Below, in pieces: positions 24,474-36,889 of a stretch of 64,000 nucleotides of DNA. The stretch covers positions 72,422,279 through 72,486,278 of the forward strand of contig OY744604.1 of NCBI GenBank assembly GCA_963556255.1. The letters run 5' to 3'. Under the pieces are notes generated by a model. That model saw only the letters and a list, made by a program, of their open reading frames with translations. It had not been told where the DNA came from and did not search any database. Each line of letters begins with the position of its first letter. The first letter of the stretch is position 1. This DNA comes from Allolobophora icterica. Lineage: Eukaryota; Annelida; Clitellata; Crassiclitellata; Lumbricidae. A program made the translations under genes and the position numbers.

Positions 24474-24874
24474 GGGTTCCACGACAAAAGGTTCACGACA
24501 AAAGGTTCACCGACAAAAGGTTCACGGACATATGGTTCACGGACAAATGGTTCACGATCTTCCAGCTTCCATTTTGAGCTATATTTTCATCATCGCTCAT
24601 CCAGTTTCTAGTTTGAGCTACATTTTCATCGGTCATCCAGCTTCTAGTTCGTGATTTTTTACATTGGGCTGCGAAAAAGCATGTTTGGCTCTATTTTCAT
24701 GAAACTAGAAGCTGGACGAGCGATGAAAATATAGTTCAAACTAGAAGATGGAATATCAATGAAAATATAGATCAAACTAGAGGCTGGAAGATCGTGAACC
24801 ATTTGTCCGTGAACCTTTTGTCGTGAACCTTTTGTCGGTGAACCATTTGTCCGTGAACCATTTGTCGTGACACC
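24474..24874. mobile_element. MITE with iterated TIRs, TSD TATAAACT
   Basis: Both arms are built of GGTTCACGACAAA-type iterons (five at left, five at right, inverted). They enclose an inverted internal part with AGCTGGA...GATGAAAATATAG blocks. The 8-bp duplication TATAAACT lies at 24466-24473 and 24875-24882. No coding sequence is present. It lies at the edge of a LINE tail upstream of unit 3. Confidence 0.82.
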
Positions 24875-24884
24875 TATAAACTGG

Positions 24885-25330
24885 ACTTAAGTAACTCGAT
24901 TTATTTATTCAGCCAATCGCGTAGGCAGACCTGGTGAGCTCTTGGTTCCTCGTTCTACCACCGCAACTAGGCAGCGTCGTGCTTTTTCTGTGGTCGGCCC
25001 CGCCATCTGGAATCAACTCCCATTGCAGATACGCCTGTTGCCCAAGAATAGTTCGCTTATGTTTTATACAGTGGTGTAGTCCTAAAAAATGAAGTGGGGG
25101 AACGCCTGGAAATTGAAGTAGCAACTGTAGCAAAAAGTGCAATCTTGCAAGAATTTTGCATAGTGTGAGCGCTGCTATTTTTGAAAAAAGTGCGGGAACG
25201 GCGTTCCCCCGCGTTCCCGCCCCACTACACCACTGGTTTTATAAGTTACTTAAGTCCAGTTTATATTGCCGTGGTTGGGCTGGGAGCGCTACTGAGTAGG
25301 TAACTTGAGGGGTGCTATATTAAATTTTTT
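24885..25330 (+). mobile_element. CR1/L2-like LINE C-terminus and tail (split by a MITE)
   Basis: The plus frame reads GELLVPRSTTATRQRRAFSV then VGPAIWNQLPLQIRLLP, the usual LINE C-terminus. It is interrupted by the MITE at 25069-25235 and resumes to a tail ending GAGGGGTGCTATATTAAAT with a short (GAAT)n. Confidence 0.8.
25069..25235. mobile_element. hAT-type MITE, TSD GTTTTATA
   Basis: CAGTGGTGTAG at the left end and CTACACCACTG at the right end are perfect inverted repeats, flanked by GTTTTATA at 25061-25068 and 25236-25243. The 167-bp element is inserted in the LINE tail, so it is younger than the LINE. Confidence 0.9.
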
Positions 25331-25339
25331 AAATGAATG

Positions 25340-27250
25340 AATGAATAATTGGTCGATAATTCTCATCAGCTCATCTTGTCATCTCCTGAAGTTCAAAGAA
25401 TGCAGTCCGGCGGGGCGCCGACACAACTTTAGTGGAAAATGTGGACGATGTCGACGGCTCACCGTTAGCGATAAACCGATGCTTCGTTCGCAGGCGACCG
25501 GTCTAATTGAGCAACGAAGTGCTCTGATGACACTTAAACATTTTCTTGCACTATTTGCAAACCACAGTAGGCCTATCGCTGGTTTTAACTATAAACTCCT
25601 CATTCAAAACCGTGTTTTCCGCCTTTGATCTCATTTTTATTTCTGATATAAAATAGCGTCTATAATCAACACTTCACAGTTCCAAAATCAAAGACTTCAC
25701 TAGAAAAAAAAACGGGAAGCCACCAAGCGAGTCTGACTTCGGTTACCAAGACAGCTATTAATAAACTTGATTCATTTGGCGCTGTATTGAAACAACGTGT
25801 GAAGTAGATATTAGGCTATAGATATTGTGGTGCGAATCGATGTCATATTAATTGGTTTGAAAATGTAATGCGTTTCGCAGAGCAATAGGCCTACTAGAGA
25901 AAACATTTTTAACTCGGTGACGGCGCGAAAGGCACCCAAATTAAATTCAAACGTATAGGCTTAGACGAGTACGAATGAACAGTTTTAATGTTCAAATAAA
26001 CGAATCTTACTATCTTTTATCCAAAAAGTTGCAAAGTCTTGCTGTGACCTCAATCGCTCAAATTTGCTTTTCAAATGCTTTAGTATCGCTGTCCCAGCTT
26101 GTGACAGGCACAGGCAGTGAATATTCCCTCTTCAGCGTCCTTCCCGTCCAAATCTTTTCAAACTTTTGACTCTCTTTGAAATCTTCACGTCTATCAAGGT
26201 ACTGTGTAACATCCGTTAATCGCTGGTCTTGGATCATAGATAGTCTCTAATCGTACCTATAGACCTAGTTGATCTAACATTACCTCTGAAGTAGAACTAG
26301 ACCCGAATTGAGGTGACATAGTACCTTCCCTCACTTCGTCCGTTATGATCGCAGTTTCTACTACTTCTATAGAAGGAACAGGAGACTCAGACATAATGAA
26401 AGCCGATTTTATTAATTATAAAACCTCAGAAAATACAATGAATAATAGAAGCTCTACAACTGTATAATATTTAGAGTCTCTTTCTAGTCTATAACTTCTA
26501 TATAATAGAATCACGATCAAAGTTGAGAACAAAAACCATAATTACCATAGTTATTAAATTCATCTCTTGTATCCTTTTCTGGCTCAAACTGGAAGTCAAG
26601 AGCAAGTCTTCGGTAAGGACTGTAAAACTGATACATCATCCGAGTAACTCTAAAAGCTTTTCAGAATAATTCTCAATCCATTAATCCACAGACTAACGAG
26701 CTTATTTCGACTTACAGCAAGACTTAAACACTTAAACACGTTAACTTCATACGACACGATCAATACCAGTTGATATTCCGATACGATTGATGCGCCTAGC
26801 TTCTTCTACAACTTCTCCGTATCCCGATTTCTGACGGTATCAGAAATTAGGGGTCAGCCGGGTAGACATTTTCCACAGAGTACCGAATTCGAATATTTGG
26901 ATGCACTATTTGCCGGATCCGGGTACAAACCAAGTACCATTTGTTCCATATGCGAAGCTTCACATTTTCATGTAATGAAAAATTCTCGAAATAAATTTCT
27001 GTACCTGTAATAGCTGACTAATACATTTTGCATTTTAAAAATAAATAATCATTCAAATGGACGTGATTTCCGTTGTGGACTTCCGTTGTTGGTTCTTCAA
27101 AATGAATATGCTACATGAGGCTCAAGCTGATATCAAATAGGGTATGATATTACAAGTCTACAAATTTCGGCTTGTGAGGCAGACAAGCAACTATTCTTGT
27201 GAACTGTATTTGCCGAGGCGAATAGTGTTGACAAACGATAGGCCTATATT
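25340..27250. other. 1.9 kb without recognisable content
   Basis: I see no family exon, no paired transposon ends and no reverse-transcriptase motif. A short minus-strand frame from an ATG at 26392 reads MSESPVPSIEVVETAIITDE and continues for about 45 residues before a stop. It has no recognisable domain and may be chance or a lost retroelement gag start. Confidence 0.35.
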
Positions 27251-27571
27251 CAGCCGAGGCAAATGTCCCAGGACATTTCCGGAAAGAAACCTAATCTAAT
27301 TCCATCAAATCTAATCTAATGACTCATAAATCGGTGTTATCATAATACACAAATTACCAGTCAATGGTCGCTTTAAGTGATTTCTTTGTCAAGGGTCATG
27401 ATCCGTTAATGAGGTCAGGTCGAAATCCAATGGGTCAATGAAACAGAAATCAGTAGGTGAGCTAAAACATCTGAATGACATTTAAAGAACTACGTTCTCG
27501 TTCTGAGACCATATCAGCACTCATCGACTGGTTTAGGACTAAGAAATACTGTGTACACTTAGATAGATTTA

Positions 27572-29218
27572 GGGGAGAGTGCTCCAAGATGCCCACGCTA
27601 AGGAGATTTGTGTTTTTCAGCTGTGTAGATTGCAGGAGAAGTACAAGTTTGTACCTAATGCAAAGAGTGGTCATCAATAAAGCAACCAGAGCAACTATAG
27701 AAGTTAATTCAAAAACATAAGTTTTGTAAATTAAAAAAAGTAGATGTCTTCAAACTGGGCATCTTAGGAACCCCATACTACAAGACGCCCATGGGATGGG
27801 CATCTTAGAACAATGGAAAATGATTAAAACAAGTAGTGTGGCAACCCTGCAATTTTAGACTAAAGCAGTAAACTTTTAAATAAAACAAACAAACCTAACC
27901 ATAAACTAAAGACCCTACAGCTACTAAGCAAATCAAGACATGGGAAGAAAAATCCTAGCCTTATGTCGTAAGATGTTATTGTTATTTTCATTGTCAGACT
28001 CAGTTAACGACAAAAGTCGCACACAAATCCTTTGGATGTCTCTCCATCTGTACACTCTTCATGACACCAACCCTTACTCTTCCTGCATTCTATCTATTTA
28101 TCTCCAGCAGCACTATCACTGAAGCGTACACCACACAGACATTTTCAATCTTCTTCTTAGTCATATTTGGGCTTGTTTTTAGCTGTCTTTCTTGGCTGAG
28201 TTTCCAGGACGCCATGTCTTGCTTTTCTTCCCTTGGTTTGTCTTGTCTGAATGTAAGTTTCTTTTTATTTTTTAATTCCTTCATTTTTTTCCTGCAACAG
28301 TCTCTGAAGATGCAGAGTCCTTAGGCCTACAGCTTGCCACAGATTTTGTCTGTTTTGGCATTGTTTTCATCTTTTTCTTACCTGCCTCTTCTAGTACCTT
28401 CTTTTTATACGGTGAACTGTCTTTCTCACATAAATCATTTCAACAAGCTCCTAGAAAACCATTTGTGCATTCTCACTATCACAATAAACAAGTATATGCT
28501 GCAAATAAAATTTAGGCTGATGTGGAAACAGTGACAGACAAATACGCACACCGTACCCCCACACAACTAGGTTTTAGCCATGTAAGAGTAATCAACATAG
28601 TCCACTGATGCAGCTTTGCAACAATAAAACAACGTTGTAATGACTCGAATGTGTTGTGGCGCCATAAAACTGCCGGTGTTATTAGAATTAAATGTCAACA
28701 ATTAATCAGAAGCATCACCAAACTCACATACCTCTTCAATTCACATGATCCAAAGATGTGGTTCTAAGATTCTCAAGGTATCAAAGACGCCCATGGGCAT
28801 CTTGTAACCTCTGTGCTTCCTATACATTCAAGACGCCCATGGGCTTCTTGTAATTTTCGAGTCCCTCTCAATTGACGCCATTTTATTTCACTAGGTTAAT
28901 ATTTACAAGATTGATAAAGCCATCAAAACAACTAAAAATGGACCCAAAATAAACACTGAAATGCGCCCCTGGGTATTAAATAAGGCTACGGAGAAAATGA
29001 AGCAGATTCATAAATGTGTACTTGCCCAAAAGTAGTCAAAATTGAAAAAATGTAATAATCACGCCAATATCTCGAATATTGAAATACTGCTGCTAAGGAA
29101 GGTTCGTAAGATGTCGCTACATGCAAAGACACAACTAAAATACGAATTTGTATCTTTCTACACGTTTTAGAGGGGGTGGGCATCTTATTCGCCCTGGGCA
29201 TCTTGGAGCACTCTCCCC
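27572..29218 (-). mobile_element. pogo/Tc1-mariner-like DNA transposon relic, TA target
   Basis: Perfect 24-bp terminal inverted repeats begin GGGGAGAGTGCTCCAAGATG and are flanked by TA (27570-27571 and 29219-29220). Internal copies of GCCCATGGGCATCTTG occur near 27785 and 28790-28850. The minus strand at about 28040-28140 encodes CLCGVRFSDSAAGDK...IECRKSKGWCHEEC...FVCD, a PHD-like zinc-finger pattern typical of the C-terminus of some pogo-like transposases. The catalytic core is not recognisable. It interrupts the 3' flank of unit 4. Confidence 0.68.
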
Positions 29219-29253
29219 TAATACACATTCGCTAACACTCAAGCTGTTAGGCC

Positions 29254-29424
29254 CAGGGGCGTCTACACCATAGAAGCCTTGGAGCAAATGCTCCATCCAA
29301 GAAATAGGGGGGGGGGATTTGTCAGTGTGTGTGCCACCATTAAAGTGGGGGGAAAGAAGGGGAGGGCGAGGAACAGGGGGAAGGGGAAGTTGCTCCATTG
29401 ACTTAGAGGGGATAGACACCCCTG
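29254..29424. mobile_element. hAT-like MITE (old)
   Basis: The ends CAGGGGCGTCTA and TAGACACCCCTG are inverted; the flanks GTTAGGCC and GTTAAGCT match at 6 of 8 positions, consistent with a decayed TSD. The interior is G-rich and non-coding. Confidence 0.6.
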
Positions 29425-29582
29425 GTTAAGCTTATGACTCCGATGCATTCTTTGATATGTTCCAGGGTTGAATATGATAATGTAATTTATGCAAGCCTTA
29501 CTTTTTCACTCAGAAATCAGAGACAATCTGTTTTAAATGAAGCTGCTCCTCTAATCTGTGACATACCTACGTTTGGGTTTAT

Positions 29583-29878
29583 CAGGGGAGGGGCCAACAA
29601 TTATAGGCATTCATCTTCGAAAAAATTCATGACTTTTTTAATCTCCAGAAGCATTTTTGGTCATGTTTCGTAATTTTCTTTTTCAAACATCACGTAGCCA
29701 TCCTCCACCTCGTAACGTCGTAACGGGGGGGGGGCACGTCCTATGTAAATATCAGATAGGGGGGATGGGGACATCGCGTAGTCATCCTCTACTTCGTAAC
29801 GTTGTAACGGGGGCCACGTCCTATGTAAATATCAAATGGGGGGCCATGACCGGATTGGCCCTCCTGGATCCGCCCCTG
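29583..29878. mobile_element. MITE-like element with an internal 2x tandem repeat
   Basis: The ends CAGGGGAGGGGCC and GGATCCGCCCCTG are partly inverted; no TSD is readable. Two roughly 100-bp copies of a unit containing CATCCTC...CGTAACG...GGCACGTCCTATGTAAATATC occupy about 29690-29865. Confidence 0.5.
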
Positions 29879-30146
29879 GACGCACCATCCCATTAACAAA
29901 ATGTCAGCAAATGTAAGGGTAGAATTTCTTAAAATAAAATATATGAAGCAAATAACAACGAATTTATTTTTTAAGTGAAGATAAAAGATTAAAAGTAGGT
30001 GTATATCTCAAACGGAATAGGTATTTAGGTATTTCAACAAAGTTATACGAAACTGCAGGCACTAGAATCTAGGATATGACCAATACACAAGATAACCAAG
30101 CTATTTGATACAAATTGTCTAATTCTTTGACATTCTCTGGAACGGA

Positions 30147-33100
30147 TTATTCTTCTGTGAAACGGAAGATAGTTAAAACTCCGTTCCGACAATCACGATC
30201 ATTTACAATAGCAAGGACCTCATTCCTCTCGCTATTGTAGTGCACTAATTTAAAGCGAATAACGGTCCGGTTCGCCTCATCCATCTGCGCACTAGTAAAA
30301 TCGAGGAGATTCAATTCAGAATCAAACAGCTCGATTATGTTGAGCCTCCAGCTCAGCATTATCCATCCACACACACCTGCGTGACAGGCCTTGTTAGGGA
30401 AAAGGGGATGAAGCGATGACTTTGATGACTTATATTGGCGTAGAATAGTGCCAGCCATATCGATCTCCTTTAATGTTGTTTTCGTTTGTTTGTCAGTTGA
30501 AACCAAGACAAGGTTTCCATTTGATTTTGGAATTATGTTGGAGATCTCCGGAATATCTGAGTGCATCGTCATTTGATGCAGCAAGGAACCATTCGCGTTG
30601 TAAATGCTTATCGCTGGAAGCTGATCTTTTTCCTGACTTGAAAAGATTAAACTGCCATCGGCATCCACTGACAGAGTAGGACAATGTCTTGGCATCCACA
30701 CATCATTGATGAATGGTGTAATATTAAACTGGTGTTCAGCATCTTTCGTAATGCGTAAGATTCTAGCGTAAACGTTACTCCGCCTTCCTCCCTGTAGTAC
30801 ATACAGGCAGTTTGATACGCTGCAAGATGTCATCCATACCGGCCAGAGTATTTCTGTTAGCGGGATGACGTCTTTCACCGCTGACATATTGTTCCGGTCG
30901 TACACATTAATAGCTAAGTATGGATGCTCTTGCCAGTAGATCATAAATATTTCATTTTTCATGGTAGTCATTTGTAAGACGTCAATCTGGAGTGGAGATT
31001 GGTGTAAAATTTCCAAACGAATCGTCTTTTCAGCTAAAAAGATTAATACTATGTCATATAAATTGGAGAAAATAGTGGCAGGCGTTAAACACATTTTTTT
31101 CAAAAGACGACTAAGAATGATCATTTACATGCATTCATGCAATTATATGCGAGAAACAAGTTAGGAAAGTGAACATGTTGCTCCCAATGCAATCTACAAT
31201 CTGGGGCGGGGATAGAGTAGTGGTAGCCTAACACTCATGGCCAGGAGAGCATAAGCTACGCGGATCGACTCCCGTAACCCCCCTCTAGGGCGGCCCCTTG
31301 CATGGCTGCCAAACCGTGTGTTAATTAAGATATTGATTGTACTTTCATGTTTCAATGTAATCTTACTGCGTCTGTCGGTTTGAAATAATAAAGAATATAA
31401 TAATTATTATTATTATTATTATTATTACTTCATGTGTCAAGTAGTACGTAAAATAAACGAAAACTTAAACCCGAAACGTTAACATATAATTAAAGTGGAT
31501 ACATAATGAGGAAATTAATAACTGAGGTCGTTGAAAGTCGTTTTTATCTGCATCGGCGCAATGCTAAATTACAGGATAAGTCTGCATAAATCGGAGGCCA
31601 TACAAAATGATACAACACTGATCGCGTGGAAAATAGACCAACGTATGCAGTTACAAGTTATATTCTAAAGTTCGTTGATGAAAACTTCACGCACAAAACT
31701 TACATTAAAATGACGATTATGGCGGTGATGGTGATGGTGATGGTGGTGATGAAGTTGGTGATGATGAAACGAAGAATTCATTGTAGATACAATGATAAAT
31801 TCCTAATAATTCATAAAATTAAGCTAACATATGTGGCAAGCGTTTTAAAGGATGTTGTATGTATATGTGTGTTTATGTATGCACACATAAACTTTATATA
31901 GCGCATTTTCTTTACTTAACGAAAGCGCTGCTCGCTTGCTATTTAAATGGCGTCAAAGTTCATCTGTTAGCAGAAATGCCCAGATAGGCTAAATGGGGAA
32001 GTCGTCAATAGCGGACTCCCGCAAAGGCGCGTTTACCGCACGGAGTTGCAAATTCACGTCATGTTTAGAGTTATCATAGTGCAAGCGAGTTGCTCTACTA
32101 ACATATTAAGCAGTATAGACAACATTTACTGCACCCTGTCAGTAAGAAGTTCATACAGCACTGCAGTGACGAGCCACCTCCATAGTATGCGTTAAGCTGA
32201 GAAATTGAAACCGTTAAGACTTCGTACTTATTTCAGATTCTCATTTTTAAGACACGGAGGAAAATTACCGAATGTTTATCCCTAACGAACTAACCCGTGT
32301 CGTCTAGAGTCCTGTGGAGTTCATTTCGAAAGAAGTTGATCCTAAGGATGCTGCTCCATTGCGAACAGACAGTTCCGAGTCTACTTATCACAAGATCAGC
32401 CTTTTCTTTCCACGCACTTTTAGCCAGCTTCATATCTTTCACTTCCATAACTATGGCCTTAATGAGGATGCACTCAATTAGCTCGATCGGTAGATCTTGC
32501 AACTACAGGGAAAGTAAAACATATAACATCTGTTTACAAACTTTAGAACTCCTCAGAACAAAGTATGTGAAATGGAAGAAGCTTTTAAGCCGAAATTTGA
32601 ACATCACAGCAATCCAAGTAAGCATCGACCTTCGTTAGTTCGTCATCAATGAATTCAGGTGATGTTCGTTTAAACAGGTTAAGCTCACTAAAAGCTTAAA
32701 AACAAAATGGACGCTGAGGGTGACTAAATGGCGAATTCAGAAGTTTACCACAAGGCTAGTAGAAAAAGGCAGCACGTAGCTATGTCAATTTTCATAGGAT
32801 GCATTGCAATTATTACTTTATTCAGACAAATTTTGATCAGATTCCTACAAAAAATATATTCCTTTCTCAGAAAGTAACTACATAAATTATTTAGCTCAGC
32901 ATGACGAAAGCCACGATCGCAGAATAACATGAAGAACGCAATATTTACTATGAAAAACAAACAGGGATCTGTGGAATAGGTCTAATACTTTTGCTGGGTT
33001 TAAAATCGATCTCATTTTGAGATATTACGCGTTTTATAGGCCAACATGAATTTTTGTCTTTATGTAAAAATAATATGATGATTTTCAAGTGCTAATGAAA

Positions 33101-33847
33101 CTATTTGACTAAAGAAAATGCATAGGAGATGTCTGTCTATAAACTCATCGAACAATTCACAAAGTTTGAATTAAAATAAGTTCTGTGACTTGCAGTTGAA
33201 TGTAATGTAACTTACCGTCGTGTCACTCGATGACGCGAGTTTTGCACGTTTAGCATTGTTACCTTGTCGGAATACCGCTAAAAAATGCAATTTTCTTAAA
33301 ATAAGTTCGTGCATAGAGTTCTATGCTACAGTTTAATCAAGTAATTGTGTATTTTGTATTACGAGGTTATATTATAGCTATGTAAAGTAAGTAAGTAAGT
33401 AAGTAAGTATTTTCTCTTTTTAATTAGCACTAGCAAACGCATAATACAATTTGTACATGGTAAGCATATTAGTCAAACAATCAAACAATATAACCAATTA
33501 TATAAAAAAAAGAAGTTACACCGAATTAGGTAAGACATAAGGAGGGTAGGAGATGAGAGGAGTTAGATCTTGGGAGTGCATAGTTATTTGTATAGCATCC
33601 TAGCGAGGAACAATTTCTGAGACAAGTGCTTGCTGTATGCAGTAAACAAAGAGAAATTGTGTTAGGAATTGCCTACGTAGTTCTCAGTAGCATTGCTGTG
33701 TTGCTAATAAAAATTGGCAGAGTCATTGAAACAACAACTGTAAAGCGTATGAAAACTATTCAAATTTCTCAGCAGTTACTTACAATCTGAACCTTCTTTG
33801 GTTTGCTCATCATCACTGGATTCGGGTGATGTTCGTTTCTTCGACAT
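30147..33847 (-). CDS. Unit 4: F-box/beta-propeller protein, 4 exons, 406 aa
   Basis: Exons are A 33784-33847, B 33216-33277, C 32295-32502 and D 30147-31033, with GT/AG borders and conserved phases. Exon A reads MSKKRTSPESSDDEQTKEGSD. Exon B reads VFRQGNNAKRAKLASSSDTT, so the usual FQQD has become FRQG. Exon C has LPIELIECIL and TVCSQWSSIL, with S-A-W replacing S-V-W in the middle. The propeller exon resembles unit 1 most closely (both encode LSRLLKKMCLTPATI on the intron side of the acceptor, a trace of recent shared ancestry). Intron 3 holds a family C SINE and a family B SINE remnant; intron 1 holds a LINE tail. The frame is intact. Confidence 0.87.
31203..31440 (+). repeat. tRNA-derived SINE, family C
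   Basis: An A-box-like GATAGAGTAGTGGTAGCC and a B-box-like GCGGATCGACTCCC are followed by a unique body (GGCTGCCAAACCGTGTG) and a 3' end reading TTTGAAATAATAAAGAAT with (ATT)n. A minus-strand copy lies at 34483-34672. It sits in intron 3 of unit 4. Confidence 0.75.
32090..32195 (+). repeat. SINE family B remnant in intron 3 of unit 4
   Basis: Only the 3' body is left (GCTCTACTAACATATTAAGC, CCCTGTCAGTAAGAAG), matching the copy in unit 3 at the equivalent place. Confidence 0.55.
33384..33650 (-). mobile_element. LINE 3'-end with (TTAC)n tail in intron 1 of unit 4
   Basis: A (TAAG)n run on the plus strand at 33384-33408 is followed by the GCACTAGCAAACGCA stretch, also found at 17190-17210 in the longer LINE copy. 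Only the 3' end was inserted. Confidence 0.6.
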
Positions 33848-34112
33848 ATTTTAAGTGCTGAGATCTGCAGAAGAACAGAGGTTGTCTCTAGCCACAATCA
33901 TCATCAATATTTTGCTCGAAACACCAATCGATTGTCGCAAGTGTTGAGCAAAATAATCGAAATAGAATAACAGTCTCAAGTAAAGTACGATTGTAAAAGT
34001 AAGCCACCTAACACAGAGGTTTTAAACGAATCCCAGGAAATGCATTGTTTGAATAGATATATTTAAATAAAAGAAGGAATCGAAGCTTTAACATTAGATT
34101 CTTCTCGAATAA

Positions 34113-34141
34113 TGACGTCTTAAGGCTATATTGTGACGTCA
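34113..34141 (-). promoter_or_regulatory. Paired CRE-like module upstream of unit 4
   Basis: TGACGTC at 34113-34119 and TGACGTCA at 34134-34141 start 21 bp apart and lie 266-294 bp upstream of the ATG at 33847. A LINE 3'-end relic lies just beyond it at 34195-34320. Confidence 0.7.
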
Positions 34142-34482
34142 CGCAGTAGACAATCCGTATTCATTAATACTAAGGTAATTTATTATAATTGTGATTGTTT
34201 TCCTATAGCGTCTTTTCAAGAAAATACGTCAGAGGTGCTCTCTGGCTAACTATGCAAGAACCACGACCGAACAGAATGGTCTTCAACCGCCTTCAAAGAC
34301 ATAGAAAACAGAAGCACAATAAAAAATAAAAAGCACAGTAAAATAATGGTAAAATCCAAATTTATTAGCTCTATAGGTCTACTCTAAAAGCTATGCACTG
34401 AGCACCACCTTATTCACGAGCTATGCGCCATCTCAGTCCGAAGATGCCAAGATCCGAAAACGTTTGTGTTGTTTACCCACAA

Positions 34483-35712
34483 TAAATAATAATAATAATT
34501 TTTATTAATTCAAACTGACAAGTACGCAGTAAGATTACATTGAAACACAAAAGTAAAATCAAGATTTTAATTAAACACACGATTTGGCAGCCATGCAAGG
34601 CGCTGCCCTAGAGGGGGTTACGGGTATCGAACCGCGAACCTAATGCTCACCTGGTCATGAGTGTTACCATTAGAGTGCGTGTGGGGAAGTTCGACACATT
34701 GAGCATATTTGTGAAATTTCTAGACTAAAGTGAGGACAAAAAATTGTAACAAAAATACTTTAAAGTAGTACTATGTCACTTCAAACAAAAGCAATGCCAC
34801 TTTTAGTCTTTTGCAATTTTTTTGTAGAAATTACGCTCGCTTTTCTAAGGACTATACCAACTGCCGAATTTCCCCTCACATATGAGGGGAACTTCGACAC
34901 TTATTGTCTGCTAACGTTTTTTTGATTTTACAACTTGTGCAGGTGAAATAAATATCATTGACAGTTACAGCCTCTCCCCTCTCACTATTTTTCACCTGTA
35001 AAACACCTTTATCACCCTTTGCTGCCAAGGCTTTCATTGGTCTGAGATGAGGTTGTAATCCAGTTTTATCACAATTATAAATGGAATGTGGTCTGGCGCG
35101 ATATTCAGCTTATAAGCTTCGAGCTCGTATAGGCCTATGTCAAAAATGTATGCACCATGGGTCTGTTCATACACTCTGCCCTTGCATATGAGATATTTTG
35201 TGCTTGTCTGACTATTATTTCTGGGTTACGTTTCATGAAAGCATACATCAACGCACTGTCGAACTTTCCCCAATCCGAGGTGTCGAACTTACCCGACTTT
35301 GGGTGGAAGTTCGACAGGTCACTTATTCGGCTGCCCTCTGGGGAATGAGCACTAAGCATCTTACACGCCCCTTTTCATTGACACTAGTTGTAGGTCATGC
35401 AGAAAACAGAACAAAATTTCTTTCCAAATGCGCGATTTACGAACAAACTCTTGACATCAAATTTACATTGCACTATCGGCTTCCTTGGTCATTTATCAGG
35501 AGTGCTGATTTAACTTACAGTTTCCTGGATTGCGTCAGATTAAAATTTAATCTGAGCGGGTCAAAACAACAACAAAGTACCGCTCTCTTCAAAAACATAA
35601 CCAGAAATGATGTGACATTAACGTTCGTGAGTAAGTAAGTAAAACAGTTACGACTGTCGAACTTCCCTCCAATGTCGAACTTGCCCACACGCACTGTACT
35701 CTATCCCCCTTT
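34483..35712 (-). repeat. SINE family C, minus strand, split by a pogo-like element
   Basis: 34483-34672 is the reverse complement of the SINE at 31203-31440. The last bases of the SINE head (CTCTATCCCC) appear beyond the inserted transposon at 35699-35708. This gives the relative ages: SINE first, transposon later. Confidence 0.72.
34673..35696 (-). mobile_element. pogo-like transposon relic, TA target
   Basis: The inverted ends share AGTGCGTGTGGG and AAGTTCGACA and are flanked by TA (34671-34672 and 35697-35698). Minus-strand frames encode FMKRNPEIIVRQAQNISYAR (about 35180-35290) and NCDKTGLQP...KALAAKGDKG...NSERGEAVTV (about 34955-35085). These match the CENP-B/jerky-type pogo transposase regions before and at the first catalytic aspartate (DETG in the family, DKTG here). 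GTCGAACTT iterons occur near both ends. The frames are broken. Confidence 0.8.
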
Positions 35713-36180
35713 CAAGTTCGTAGAAAAATGTCCAGATAAAATAAAAACATATCGGGAACGGTTACGTTTCGTCAAATTGCAGCTGAGCAAGTGTCACGAA
35801 AGACAATGGCATGAAAGCGCCAAATTGTAATTGCAAGACGCTCGAGGAGGTTAGTAGTTTCGTTATGGTCTTCAGAAGTTCGTTGAACCCTACCATTAAA
35901 ATCCCTAATTGTGTGTAAATAATAATTTTGTGTCATGAAAAGTTAAGTAATTTTTCAAGCAGTCAAAAATTAATTCGAAATCAGTTCTCTTATTCGCTGA
36001 CAAACCACCTGCAGCGGAGTGTGCCCAACACATAGTGCTTCCGACCCAGAGAACTGATAATTTGCCACTCTCGCTTTCAAAACCAAGCCATCACAGGCGC
36101 CCAAGTAAAACCTCCCACTGAACATATGTAGGGGGAGGATAATTTTTCTGGATAGAGTAATATTAAATATATTACAGATA
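35713..36180. other. No recognisable feature
   Basis: Unique-looking sequence between the SINE remnant and the tetranucleotide tract; no exon or transposon end seen. Confidence 0.4.
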
Positions 36181-36666
<486 letters not shown>

Positions 36667-36889
36667 CTCTTATTAGTTCTGAACGTGGATACGAAATATT
36701 ATGACAATTTTTTACCCTACGTGACCTATCTATAGTCACTGGTGTGCCGATTTAATCAGCTCAGGCAATGGAGACAACTCCCAGCAATAAATGTTTCCAT
36801 CGTCAAGATGCAGTAGCGTGACTAACTTCAGCCGAAGGAAGAGCCAAACCGACTTCAGAGACTTACCGCCCACATGCAATGCCCTCGAA

